A DNA stretch of 7,109 bases. Source: an uncultured Nostocoides sp. Lineage in GTDB: Bacteria; Actinomycetota; Actinomycetes; Actinomycetales; Dermatophilaceae. The notes below the pieces were generated by a model. That model was not told where the DNA came from. It did not search any database and was given only the letters and a program-made list of their open reading frames with translations. The first letter of the stretch is position 1. Every line of letters starts with the position of its first letter. The DNA lies in contig CAKZIH010000189.1 of assembly GCA_936931335.1 (NCBI GenBank), forward strand, positions 1 through 7,109. Direction: 5' to 3'. The position numbers and the translations under genes are program-made. This document shows positions 1 to 7,109 of the stretch, piece after piece.

Positions 1-434
1 ACTCCTTCATCGTCTACTTCGAACGCATCCGTGATGAGGTCCGCGAAGGCCGCACGCTGCGGACCGCGGTGGACACCGGCTGGAGCCGCGCCCGGCGCAC
101 CATCCTGGCCGCCGACGGCGTCAACTTCATCGCCGCCCTGGTGCTCTACCTGCTCGCCAGCAGCAGCGTCCGCGGCTTCGCGTTCACCCTCGGCCTGACC
201 ACGCTCATCGACATCCTCGTGGTCTTCCTCTTCACCCACCCGCTGGTCGCGCTGCTCGCCCGCCGCCGGTTCTTCGCCGACGGCCACAAGTGGTCGGGCC
301 TGGACCCCGAGCGCCTCGGCGCCAAGGTCCGGTATGTCGGCCGCGGCCGCTTCACCGGCCCGGCGCCGGTGGGCGCCGCCACCCGGGTGAGCACCCGGCA
401 TACCGGCCCGGCGACCGAAGGAGGACGGGCATGA
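1..434 (+). CDS. secD: Protein translocase subunit SecD, C-terminal part (5' end outside window)
   Basis: SecD is an inner-membrane component of the SecDF complex that helps pull preproteins out of the SecYEG channel using the proton motive force. Only the last 143 residues are present; the first whole codon begins at base 3. The fragment opens with the FERIRDEVREG cytoplasmic loop typical of SecD. A membrane helix follows at about fragment residues 33-53 (TILAADGVNFIAAL), then the VRGFAFTLGL segment and final helices at about 56-86. The last 55 or so residues are a cytosolic tail that becomes rich in Gly, Ala, Pro and Arg. The TGA stop (432-434) overlaps the secF ATG by four bases, so the two subunits are probably translationally coupled. 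The identification is firm because of the motif and of secF directly downstream; the missing N-terminal periplasmic domains cannot be judged. Confidence 0.95.
   Translation, partial: SFIVYFERIRDEVREGRTLRTAVDTGWSRARRTILAADGVNFIAALVLYLLASSSVRGFAFTLGLTTLIDILVVFLFTHPLVALLARRRFFADGHKWSGLDPERLGAKVRYVGRGRFTGPAPVGAATRVSTRHTGPATEGGRA
417..425 (+). promoter_or_regulatory. Strong ribosome binding site of secF
   Basis: GAAGGAGGA lies inside the last codons of secD and contains AAGGAGG, an almost full match to the anti-Shine-Dalgarno sequence. Five bases separate it from the ATG at 431. It fixes the secF start there and rules out the longer open frame that begins at 290. Confidence 0.85.
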
Positions 435-1690
435 GCAGGTTCGCGCAGTTCGGCAACGACCTCTACACCGGCAAGCGATCGATCGACTTCGTCGGGCGCC
501 GTCGCACCTGGTATGTCATCGCCTTGATCGCGATGCTCGTCGCCCTCGGCGGCCTGCTCGGTCGCGGCCTCAACCTGGGGATTGAATTCACCGGCGGGTC
601 AGAGTTCCGGGTCTCGCAGACCGCGGTGCCGGCCGACTATGAGTCGCTGGCCACCGATGCGGTCCATGAGGTCCAGGCGGGCCAGGAAATCGGGGTCGCC
701 AAGCTGGGCTCGGACACCATCCGGGTGCAGACCGACCGGCTCACCGACGCCGAGAGCAATGACGTCCGCACCGCCTTGGCCAAGACCTTCCACACCGAGG
801 TGGGCCAGGTCAGCGCCTCCTTCATCGGTCCCTCGTGGGGTGAATCGGTCACCCAGCAGGCGCTCAAGGCGCTCCTGGTCTTCCTGGCGATGACCATGCT
901 GGTGATGGCCCTCTACTTCCGCACCTGGAAGATGGCCGCCGCGGCGATGATCGCGCTGCTGCACGACATGGTCCTCACCGTCGGTTTCTATGCCCTAGTC
1001 GGGCTGGAGATATCGCCCGCGGCGATGATCGGCTTCCTCACCGTCCTCGGCTACTCCCTGTATGACACCGTGGTCGTCTTCGACAAGGTCCGCGAGAACA
1101 CCACCGAGGCGTTCGCGAACCGCCGGATGACGTATGCCGGTGCGGCCAACCTCGCCGTCAACCAGACCGTGGTCCGCTCGATCAACACCACCGTCGTCGC
1201 GCTGCTGCCGATCGCGGCCGTGCTCGCCGTGGTCTTCGCACGTCTCGGCCCCGGTGTTTTGCTCGATCTGTCGCTGGCGCTCTTCATCGGTATGGCCGTG
1301 GGTGCCTACTCCTCGATCTTCATCGCCACACCGCTGCTGGTCACCCTGCGCGCCAAGGAGGACGCGGTGCTCGCCCTCGATAAGCACGTCTCGCGAACCG
1401 CCGCCAAGGCCGATCGGGTCTCCACCGGCGCCCGGCGCGGTATGCCGGCAGTGGCTACCGCCGGGGCGCCCGGCGCGCCGCTGAGCACCGGGGGCGCGAC
1501 CGCGCTCGGTGCGGTCGGTCCGGAGGATGCGTCCGTCGGGGTCAGCACCCAGGTGGTCGAGGGCGCCGACGGCGAACTCACCGCCGGCGAGTATTCAGAG
1601 AGCGGAACCATCACCGGGCGTGCCGTGCATAAATACGCCCAGTCCGGACCCCGCAACCAACCCCGCCGCAAGCCCAAGTCCAAGCGCTGA
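431..1690 (+). CDS. secF: Protein translocase subunit SecF
   Basis: SecF partners SecD in the proton-driven accessory complex of the Sec translocon. The 419-residue protein has a first membrane helix at about 27-45, followed by the family motif GLNLGIEFTGG (46-56). The extracytoplasmic P4-like domain spans about 57-140, and five more helices lie between about 144 and 305. The most diagnostic stretch is GYSLYDTVVVFDKVREN (207-223), the SecF form of the RND-family helix; Asp212 in it and Arg249 (RSINTT) are the likely proton-path residues, by analogy with Thermus SecDF. The start is set by the strong Shine-Dalgarno site at 417-425. The protein is longer than E. coli SecF (323 residues) because of a roughly 110-residue tail. 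That tail is low-complexity (Ala, Gly, Thr) and ends in a basic patch (RRKPKSKR). Similar tails are common in actinobacterial SecF. The stop falls one base before apt. Confidence 0.97.
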   Translation: MSRFAQFGNDLYTGKRSIDFVGRRRTWYVIALIAMLVALGGLLGRGLNLGIEFTGGSEFRVSQTAVPADYESLATDAVHEVQAGQEIGVAKLGSDTIRVQTDRLTDAESNDVRTALAKTFHTEVGQVSASFIGPSWGESVTQQALKALLVFLAMTMLVMALYFRTWKMAAAAMIALLHDMVLTVGFYALVGLEISPAAMIGFLTVLGYSLYDTVVVFDKVRENTTEAFANRRMTYAGAANLAVNQTVVRSINTTVVALLPIAAVLAVVFARLGPGVLLDLSLALFIGMAVGAYSSIFIATPLLVTLRAKEDAVLALDKHVSRTAAKADRVSTGARRGMPAVATAGAPGAPLSTGGATALGAVGPEDASVGVSTQVVEGADGELTAGEYSESGTITGRAVHKYAQSGPRNQPRRKPKSKR

Positions 1691-1691
1691 G

Positions 1692-2249
<558 letters not shown>

Positions 2250-2263
2250 GCGCGGGGAGCGAC

Positions 2264-2269
2264 TACCCT
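2264..2269 (+). promoter_or_regulatory. Likely -10 element of a leaderless relA promoter
   Basis: TACCCT fits the actinobacterial -10 consensus TANNNT. Exactly six bases separate it from the relA ATG at 2276, so transcription would start at or next to the A of the start codon and give a leaderless mRNA. No convincing -35 box is seen around 2240, which is usual for such promoters. The purine run GGGGAG (2254-2259) is too far from the ATG (16 bases) to act as a normal ribosome binding site, which supports a leaderless reading. Confidence 0.6.
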
Positions 2270-2275
2270 TTCGTC

Positions 2276-4594
2276 ATGAGTGAGGATGTCGCCGACACCG
2301 CCAGCGTCACGACCGGAGCGATCCGCACGCGCAGCCGGGTCAGCCGCGGCCTGGAACTGCTGGGCCGGCCCCGGCCGACGGCCAATCCCAGCCTCGAACC
2401 GCTCTTCACCATCGTGCGGCGCAGCGCGCCCAAGGCCGACCTGAGTGTCATCGAGGCGGCATACGAACTCGCCGAGCGCGCCCACCGCGGCCAGATGCGC
2501 AAGTCCGGTGACCCGTACATCACCCATCCGCTCGCCGTGGCGACGATCCTCGCCGAGCTCGGTATGCCGCCGGACACCCTCGCCGCCGCCTTGCTGCACG
2601 ATGTGGTGGAGGACACCGATCATTCGCTGGCCAAGATCGAGCGGCAGTTCGGCAAGGAAATCGCCGCCCTCGTCGACGGGGTCACCAAGCTGGACAAGGT
2701 CCAGTTCGGTGAGGCCGCGGTCTCCGAGACGCTGCGGAAGATGGTCATCGCCATGGCCGGCGACATCCGGGTCCTGGTGATCAAGCTCGCCGACCGGCTG
2801 CACAATGCCCGCACCTGGCAGTACGTCTCCGGCGATTCCGCGGCGCGCAAGGCTGCGGAGACCCTGGAGATCTATGCCCCGCTGGCCCACCGGCTGGGCA
2901 TGAACACCATCAAATGGGAGCTGGAGGATCTCTCCTTCAAATATCTCTATCCCAAGGTCTATGAGGAGATCAAGCGCCAGGTCAACGACCGGGCGGGGGA
3001 GCGGGCCGAATATCTGGCCACCGTGCAGCGCCAGATCGAGGCGGACTTGGCCGAGGCCCGGGTCAAGGCCACGGTCACCGGCCGGCCCAAGCATCTCTAC
3101 AGCGTCTACCAGAAGATGATGGTCGGCCAGCGGGCCTTCGATGACATCCATGACCTGGTGGCGCTGCGCGTGCTGGTGGACACCAGCCGGGACTGCTATA
3201 GCGCGCTGGGGGCGCTGCACGCTCGGTGGAAGCCGATCGCGGGGCGCTTCAAGGACTACATCGCGATGCCCAAGTTCAATATGTACCAGTCGCTGCATAC
3301 GACGGTGGTGGGGCCGGCAGGTCGGCCGGTGGAGATCCAGATCCGCACCTTCGATATGCACCGCCAGGCCGAGTTCGGGGTGGCCGCGCACTGGAAGTAC
3401 AAGGAGAACAAGGGCAGCGGACGCAACGAACTGGCCGGCGCGGACAGCGGCTCCCTGGGCGACCTGGCCTGGCTCAAGCAGGTCCTGGACTGGCAGAAGG
3501 AGACCACCGACCCTAGCGAGTTCCTCGACTCGCTGCGCTACGAGATCAACACCCGCGAGGTCTATCTCTTCACCCCCAAGGGCGAGGTGATCACCCTGCC
3601 CGCCGGGTCGACCCCCGTCGACTTCGCGTATGCCGTGCACACCGAGGTCGGCCACCACACCGTCGGTGCCAAGGTCAACGGACGCCTGGTGCCGCTGGAG
3701 TCGGTCCTGGAAAACGGTCAGGTCGTGGAGATCCTCACCTCGCGCGCGGAGGGGGCCGGGCCGTCGCGCGACTGGCTCGGGTTCGTGGTCTCGCCGCGGG
3801 CGCGCAACAAGATCCGGCAGTGGTTCTCCAAGTCGCGGCGCGAGGAGGCGATCGAGCGCGGCAAGGAATCGATCGCCAAGGCGATGCGCAAGCAGCATCT
3901 GCCGCTACAGCGGCTGATGACCGCCGAATCACTCACCGCCTTGGCCAAGGACCTGCGGTATGCCGATATCGAGGCCATGTATGCCGCGGTCGGCGAGGGC
4001 CAGATGTCCGCGCGGCATGTGGTGCAGCGCCTAGTCGCCTCCCTGGGTGGGGAGATTGGGGTACAGGAGGACACCGCGGAGGCGGCCAGCCCCACCCATA
4101 CGCTGCGTCAGCGCAGCGACGACCCCGGCGTGATCGTGCAGGGGATGGACACCAGCGACCTGTGGATCAAGCTCAAGCGCTGCTGTACCCCGGTGCCCGG
4201 TGACGAGATCATCGGCTTCGTGACGCGCGGTGATGGGATCGCCGTACACCGCAGCGATTGCACCAATGTGGCTGGGCTGCAACGTCATCCGGAGCGGCTG
4301 CTGAAAGTCGCGTGGCGCCCGCGCAGCGGTTCGCTCTTCCTGGTGCAGATTCAGGTCGAGGCGCTGGACCGCAATCACCTGCTCGCCGATATCACCCGGG
4401 TGCTCTCCGACAATGGCGTGAATATCCTTGGCGCACAGGTACATACGAGCAAGAGCCGGACCGCCTATTCGACCTTCATGTTCGAGATGGCCGAGCCGAC
4501 CCACCTGGAGCATGTGCTCAACACCGTGCGCAATGTGCCCGGGGTCTTCGATGTCACCCGCGGCGGCCCGGGAGCGCATCCGCACCAGGACTGA
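2276..4594 (+). CDS. relA: Bifunctional (p)ppGpp synthetase/hydrolase, long RSH (RelA/SpoT, Rel)
   Basis: The enzyme makes (p)ppGpp from ATP and GDP/GTP during amino-acid starvation and can also hydrolyse it. At 772 residues it has the full long-RSH layout. The HD hydrolase domain (about 55-200) keeps its metal ligands: His84 in YITHP, His108-Asp109 in LLHDVVEDT and Asp173 in LADRLHN. The synthetase domain (about 240-375) has RPKHLYSVYQKM (270-281), Asp293 and Glu353 (VEIQIRT). It carries the RFKD motif (324-327), the RxKD type of bifunctional enzymes rather than the ExDD type of synthetase-only RelA. A TGS domain follows (about 427-489), then a helical region, a conserved-cysteine domain (Cys636-Cys637, His658, Cys662) and a C-terminal ACT domain (about 685-760). 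All needed residues for both activities are present. The ATG at 2276 is chosen because it sits six bases after a -10 box; the open frame upstream overlaps apt. Confidence 0.97.
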   Translation: MSEDVADTASVTTGAIRTRSRVSRGLELLGRPRPTANPSLEPLFTIVRRSAPKADLSVIEAAYELAERAHRGQMRKSGDPYITHPLAVATILAELGMPPDTLAAALLHDVVEDTDHSLAKIERQFGKEIAALVDGVTKLDKVQFGEAAVSETLRKMVIAMAGDIRVLVIKLADRLHNARTWQYVSGDSAARKAAETLEIYAPLAHRLGMNTIKWELEDLSFKYLYPKVYEEIKRQVNDRAGERAEYLATVQRQIEADLAEARVKATVTGRPKHLYSVYQKMMVGQRAFDDIHDLVALRVLVDTSRDCYSALGALHARWKPIAGRFKDYIAMPKFNMYQSLHTTVVGPAGRPVEIQIRTFDMHRQAEFGVAAHWKYKENKGSGRNELAGADSGSLGDLAWLKQVLDWQKETTDPSEFLDSLRYEINTREVYLFTPKGEVITLPAGSTPVDFAYAVHTEVGHHTVGAKVNGRLVPLESVLENGQVVEILTSRAEGAGPSRDWLGFVVSPRARNKIRQWFSKSRREEAIERGKESIAKAMRKQHLPLQRLMTAESLTALAKDLRYADIEAMYAAVGEGQMSARHVVQRLVASLGGEIGVQEDTAEAASPTHTLRQRSDDPGVIVQGMDTSDLWIKLKRCCTPVPGDEIIGFVTRGDGIAVHRSDCTNVAGLQRHPERLLKVAWRPRSGSLFLVQIQVEALDRNHLLADITRVLSDNGVNILGAQVHTSKSRTAYSTFMFEMAEPTHLEHVLNTVRNVPGVFDVTRGGPGAHPHQD

Positions 4595-4624
4595 GCGGCT
4601 CCGACGCGGCCAGCGGGCAGCGCG

Positions 4625-4645
4625 ACCGGCGGAAGCTCAGCCGGT
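4625..4645. terminator. Weak hairpin between convergent relA and hisS
   Basis: ACCGGC (4625-4630) and GCCGGT (4640-4645) form a six-base-pair stem around a nine-base loop holding the hisS stop codon. It lies in or next to the 42-base gap where relA and hisS transcription meet. There is no T-run on either side, so it is not a standard intrinsic terminator. It may still slow both polymerases, but a stem this short is expected by chance in GC-rich DNA. Confidence 0.25.
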
Positions 4646-5953
4646 GCGGTTAACGGTCGGGCGCAGGTCCGCCGCAGGCGGGGCCCAGGTGGCGGCGTCG
4701 GCGGCGACCTGCTCGCCGGAGCGGATGTCCTTGACCTCGTCGCCGTCTTCCCGGGCGAACCAGACGTAGGGGATACCGCGACGATCGGCATACCGGATCT
4801 GCTTGCCGAACTTGTCCGCCGAGGGCGACACCTCACACGCGATCCCGCGGGCGCGCAGCGCGGTGGCGACCTGGGTCGCCTGGGCGCGACCTTCCTCGTC
4901 GGTGACCGCGACCAAGACCGCGCTCGGGGTGGCGCGGGAGGCGGTGAGTTCGCCGGCCGCGAAGAGCAGGCCGAGGATGCGGGTGACCCCGATGGAGATC
5001 CCGACCCCGGGATAGGTGGTCTTGCCGTCGGAGGCGAGGGCGTCATATCGCCCGCCGCCGACGATCGTGCCCCACGCCTCGCGCCCGACGAGTTGGGTCT
5101 CGTAGACGGTGCCGGTGTAGTAGTCCAGGCCGCGGGCGATCCGCAGGTCGGCGACCACGCGACCCGGGATGTTCGCTGCGGCGATCTCCACGACCCGGGT
5201 GAGATCGGCGATGCCCTCCTCCAGCAGCGGGTGCTCGACGCCGAGGGCGCGCACCTGCTCGACGAAGGAGGTGTCCGGGGTGGCGATCTGCGCCAGCCGC
5301 AGGCAGGCGTCGGCCTGCTCGTTGCTCAAGCCACGGGCCATGAGCAACTCGCGCACCGCATCCGGCCCGATCTTGTCGAGCTTGTCGACCGTGCGCAGGG
5401 TCTCCTGCACGTCGGTGATCCCGATGCCCGCATAGAAGCCGCTAAGCAGTTTGCGGTTGTTGACCCGGATGACGAAGTCGCCGATCGGGAAGCGCTCGAA
5501 GACATCGGCGATGACCAGGGGCATCTCCGCCTCGAAGTGCGGCGCCAGGGTGCCGGCATCGACGACGTCGATGTCCGCCTGGGTGAACTCGCGGTAGCGG
5601 CCCTCCTGCGGGCGCTCCCCACGCCAGGACTTCTGGATCTGGTAGCGGCGGAAGGGGAAATTCAGGGTGCCGGCGTTCTCCAGCACATAGCGCGCAAAGG
5701 GCACGGTGAGGTCGAAGTGCAGCCCCCACTTGGCGCTCTCGTCGCCGGCGAGGCGGGAGACGCCATAGATCTCCTTGTCCGCATCCTCACCCTGGCTGCG
5801 CAGCCGCTCGATCGGTTCGATGGAGCGGGTCTCGATGGAGGCGAAGCCATGCAGCTCGAAGGTCTGACGGATGACGTCGAGGAACCGCTGCTCGACAATG
5901 CGCTGGGCGGGGGAGTACTCGGGGAAACCCGAGATCGGCGCGATCGTGCTCAC
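4637..5953 (-). CDS. hisS: Histidyl-tRNA synthetase (FDLTVPFARY-type)
   Basis: This class II aminoacyl-tRNA synthetase charges tRNA-His with histidine. The 438-residue protein shows all class II landmarks. Motif 1 lies around HGFASIETR (35-43). FDLTVPFARY follows at 80-89, then motif 2 with RRYQIQKSWRGERPQEGRYREF (within 102-123). The histidine-binding signature is RGLDYYTGTVYE (274-285), followed by GGGRYD (299-304), and motif 3 is GVGISIGVTR (316-325) with its arginine. A small anticodon-binding domain follows (about 343-420). The DLT sequence replaces the LRPEGT of E. coli, Streptomyces and Mycobacterium enzymes and resembles archaeal and eukaryotic HisRS. The start is a GTG at 5953 that overlaps the hydrolase stop by four bases (GTGA). 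An AAGGA site (5962-5966 on the plus strand) lies eight bases upstream. Most likely co-transcribed with the hydrolase, and convergent with relA. Confidence 0.96.
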   Translation of the reverse strand: MSTIAPISGFPEYSPAQRIVEQRFLDVIRQTFELHGFASIETRSIEPIERLRSQGEDADKEIYGVSRLAGDESAKWGLHFDLTVPFARYVLENAGTLNFPFRRYQIQKSWRGERPQEGRYREFTQADIDVVDAGTLAPHFEAEMPLVIADVFERFPIGDFVIRVNNRKLLSGFYAGIGITDVQETLRTVDKLDKIGPDAVRELLMARGLSNEQADACLRLAQIATPDTSFVEQVRALGVEHPLLEEGIADLTRVVEIAAANIPGRVVADLRIARGLDYYTGTVYETQLVGREAWGTIVGGGRYDALASDGKTTYPGVGISIGVTRILGLLFAAGELTASRATPSAVLVAVTDEEGRAQATQVATALRARGIACEVSPSADKFGKQIRYADRRGIPYVWFAREDGDEVKDIRSGEQVAADAATWAPPAADLRPTVNRTG

Positions 5954-6657
5954 CGGCTCAATCCTTGCAGATAGGGATTGCTGCGCCGTTCGCGATCCAT
6001 CGTGGTCGCCGGGCCGTGCCCCGGCAGCAGCAGGGTGGAGTCCGGCAGCGGCAGCACCACCTCGCGCAACGAGCGCTGCATCGCGGCATCGCTGCCACCC
6101 GGCAGATCGGTGCGCCCAATCGCCCCGGCGAAGAGCACGTCGCCGGTGAGCAGGGTCCGATCCAATTGCTCCGGTATGCCGTCCGGCACCCCTGAAATCC
6201 CGAACATCACCGATCCCTCGGTATGCCCGGGCGCGTGCTGCACGCTCAGGTCGATGCCCGCGTAGGACAGCGTCTCACCGTCGGCGATCAAGCGGACCTC
6301 GTCCGGCTCTGTCCAATCGGCGCTGGTGCCGAATTGCTGCTCCAGGGCGCGCACCAGCATCGGGTCCATGCCGGCCAGCGGGTCGCCCAGCCGGTAGCGG
6401 TCATCTTCGTGCACCACCGCGGGCAGCACGGCGGGGCCGGCCCCGCGGCATACGGGCGTGACCGAATAGACGTGATCGAGGTGGCCATGGGTAAGCAGCA
6501 CGGCCGCAGGGCGCAGGCGGTGCTGCGCGAGGACCTGCTGCAGAGTGTCCAGGACGCCGATGCCCGGATCGACCACCAGGCATTCCTCACCCGCGGCAGG
6601 GGCGATGACATAGCAATTAGTGCCGAACGCGGCGGCGGGGAAGGCGGTCATCAGCAC
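5950..6657 (-). CDS. Metallo-beta-lactamase-fold hydrolase, glyoxalase II-like
   Basis: This is a 235-residue cytosolic metallohydrolase of the glyoxalase II-like group; its real substrate is not known from sequence. The full set of two-metal ligands is present: THGHLDH gives His57, His59, Asp61 and His62, with His145 (APGHT), Asp173 (LTGD) and His214 (PGHG). The N-terminus FGTNCYV followed by VVDPG is the usual first strand pair. An insert at about 153-167 before the TGD motif is rich in Gly, Pro and Ile. The GTG at 6657 (MLMTAF) is preferred over the ATG at 6651 because TAGGGT lies exactly six bases upstream, which suggests a leaderless mRNA starting at that GTG. It overlaps hisS by four bases. 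A homologue next to hisS and relA is common in actinobacteria (for example Rv2581c in M. tuberculosis), but no functional link is established. Confidence 0.92.
   Translation of the reverse strand: MLMTAFPAAAFGTNCYVIAPAAGEECLVVDPGIGVLDTLQQVLAQHRLRPAAVLLTHGHLDHVYSVTPVCRGAGPAVLPAVVHEDDRYRLGDPLAGMDPMLVRALEQQFGTSADWTEPDEVRLIADGETLSYAGIDLSVQHAPGHTEGSVMFGISGVPDGIPEQLDRTLLTGDVLFAGAIGRTDLPGGSDAAMQRSLREVVLPLPDSTLLLPGHGPATTMDRERRSNPYLQGLSR
5962..5966 (-). promoter_or_regulatory. Ribosome binding site of hisS
   Basis: Read on the minus strand this is AAGGA, eight bases before the GTG start at 5953. It lies in the last codons of the hydrolase gene. Together with the GTGA overlap it settles the hisS start codon. 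Confidence 0.7.
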
Positions 6658-6663
6658 GGGGCG

Positions 6664-6669
6664 ACCCTA
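6664..6669 (-). promoter_or_regulatory. Likely -10 element of a leaderless promoter for the hydrolase-hisS pair
   Basis: On the minus strand this reads TAGGGT, a TANNNT -10 box, then six bases (CGCCCC), then the GTG start codon. The arrangement matches the one before relA (TACCCT, six bases, ATG). No clear -35 box is found upstream. There is no Shine-Dalgarno site before the GTG, as expected for a leaderless transcript. Confidence 0.6.
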
Positions 6670-6790
6670 CCGGCGGGGCGGCGAGCGACCCCGCGGCGGC
6701 GGTGCGGGCAGCGACCGGCCGGATAGTGGCCGCCCGCATACGGCCCCTTGGATATTGTGGGGCGGATCGCCGCGGGGACGAACGGGAATA

Positions 6791-6808
6791 CGGTGTGGCG
6801 CCGCACCG
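6791..6808. repeat. 18-bp near-perfect palindrome, possible operator
   Basis: CGGTGTGGC and GCCGCACCG are reverse complements except for one position (T6796 against G6803). The site lies where the -35 region of the downstream rightward gene would be, given the -10-like TACGCT at 6818-6823. A dimeric repressor site is possible. GC-rich DNA throws up such palindromes by chance, so this is only a candidate. Confidence 0.3.
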
Positions 6809-6817
6809 CCCGGTCAG

Positions 6818-6823
6818 TACGCT
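6818..6823 (+). promoter_or_regulatory. Likely -10 element for the DUF349-type gene
   Basis: TACGCT fits TANNNT. Transcription would start near 6830 and give a leader of about 25 bases carrying the ribosome binding site at 6842-6847. If transcription instead starts at 6828, the GTG there could be used without a leader. No recognisable -35 box. Confidence 0.45.
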
Positions 6824-6841
6824 CACGGTGACGACCGAGAC

Positions 6842-6847
6842 GAAGGA
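6842..6847 (+). promoter_or_regulatory. Ribosome binding site favouring the GTG start at 6855
   Basis: GAAGGA lies seven bases before the GTG at 6855, a good spacing. It argues for that start over the in-frame GTG at 6828, which has no such site before it. Confidence 0.6.
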
Positions 6848-6854
6848 CGAAGCA

Positions 6855-7109
6855 GTGACCGACTCCCCGCGCCCCGACGAGCACCCGCTCGAGGAGCAGC
6901 AGCCTGCCGTGGACACGCCCACCGAAGGTGAGGTGGCCCAGGCCGCGCAGGTGGCCCCGGTGGCCGCCGAACCCGCTGCGGACGCCCCCGTCGAACCGGC
7001 TCCCGAGGCCCTCGCTCCGACGCCGGAAGCTCCTGCCGTGCCTGTGCCGGCGGCCCCCGCCGGCACGCCCAGCCCGGCGGCCATGCCGAGCCCCGCGATG
7101 TTCGCCGCG
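6855..7109 (+). CDS. N-terminus of an Ala/Pro/Glu-rich protein, probably a DUF349 protein (3' end outside window)
   Basis: Only the first 85 codons are present. They encode a disordered segment made mostly of Ala, Pro, Glu and Val, starting MTDSPRPDEH and ending in TPSPAAMPSPAMFAA. No domain is visible inside the window. The DUF349 guess rests on two points of general knowledge: actinobacterial DUF349 proteins often begin with such an Ala/Pro tail containing PxPAAM-like stretches, and a DUF349 gene commonly lies near relA, hisS and this hydrolase. The coding frame is supported by GC-rich third positions, a good ribosome binding site and a -10-like box at 6818. An in-frame GTG at 6828 would add nine residues (MTTETKDEA). 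The function of DUF349 proteins is not well defined. Other proteins with Ala/Pro-rich N-termini are possible. Confidence 0.65.
   Translation, partial: MTDSPRPDEHPLEEQQPAVDTPTEGEVAQAAQVAPVAAEPAADAPVEPAPEALAPTPEAPAVPVPAAPAGTPSPAAMPSPAMFAA

Noticed and set aside
290..430. Upstream extension of secF by 47 codons
   Set aside because: The extension is an Arg/Pro-rich out-of-frame reading of secD. A strong ribosome binding site and the family N-terminus mark the start at 431.
5093..5974. A 293-codon open frame on the plus strand opposite hisS
   Set aside because: It is the shadow of hisS: no recognisable domain, and the strong HisRS motifs are on the other strand.
6661..6716. GCGACC repeated three times (6661, 6685, 6711) at spacings of 24 and 26 bases
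   Set aside because: A six-base GC-rich word is common here, the flanks differ, and the first copy overlaps the hydrolase -10 box. Not enough for a regulatory repeat.
6757..6831. A 24-residue open frame (GTG to TGA) in the divergent intergenic region, with TATTGT at 6753-6758
   Set aside because: No ribosome binding site, the -10-like box overlaps its start codon, and an Arg-rich peptide of this length is expected by chance. The TATTGT box also lacks any -35 partner.

Overview
This window is a piece of a high-GC actinobacterial chromosome. The ORFs are strongly GC-rich at third codon positions, all six visible stop codons are TGA, GTG starts are common, and the order secD-secF-apt-relA is the classic actinobacterial one. 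The histidyl-tRNA synthetase has the FDLTVPFARY version of the active site that I recall from Micrococcales, and the nearby protein N-terminus looks like those of the order's DUF349 proteins. Micrococcales is therefore the best guess; the genus cannot be read from the sequence.

Layout. Bases 1-4594 are a tight plus-strand operon: the 3' end of secD, secF (4-base ATGA overlap with secD), apt (one base after secF) and relA (26 bases after apt, with its own likely leaderless promoter). Bases 4637-6657 hold a minus-strand pair that converges on relA: a glyoxalase II-like metallo-beta-lactamase-fold hydrolase, then hisS, joined by a 4-base GTGA overlap. A 42-base gap separates the relA and hisS stop codons. 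Bases 6658-6854 are a divergent intergenic region with outward promoter-like elements and an 18-bp near-palindrome. From 6855 to the window edge runs the start of an Ala/Pro/Glu-rich protein, probably a DUF349 protein.

Function. SecD and SecF form the membrane accessory complex of the Sec translocon. Apt salvages adenine to AMP. RelA makes and degrades (p)ppGpp, which is derived from GTP/GDP and ATP, so apt and relA are linked through purine nucleotides. HisS charges tRNA-His, and uncharged tRNA is the signal that activates RelA on the ribosome. All complete genes look intact, with their catalytic residues present.

I see no mobile element, RNA gene, CRISPR array or clearly new gene system: this is conserved housekeeping DNA. 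The most unusual signal is a short word, CGGTATGCC, found eight times on the two strands in several reading frames, far more than base composition predicts. Two genes (relA and the hydrolase) also share a TANNNT-N6-start-codon layout, the signature of leaderless transcripts.
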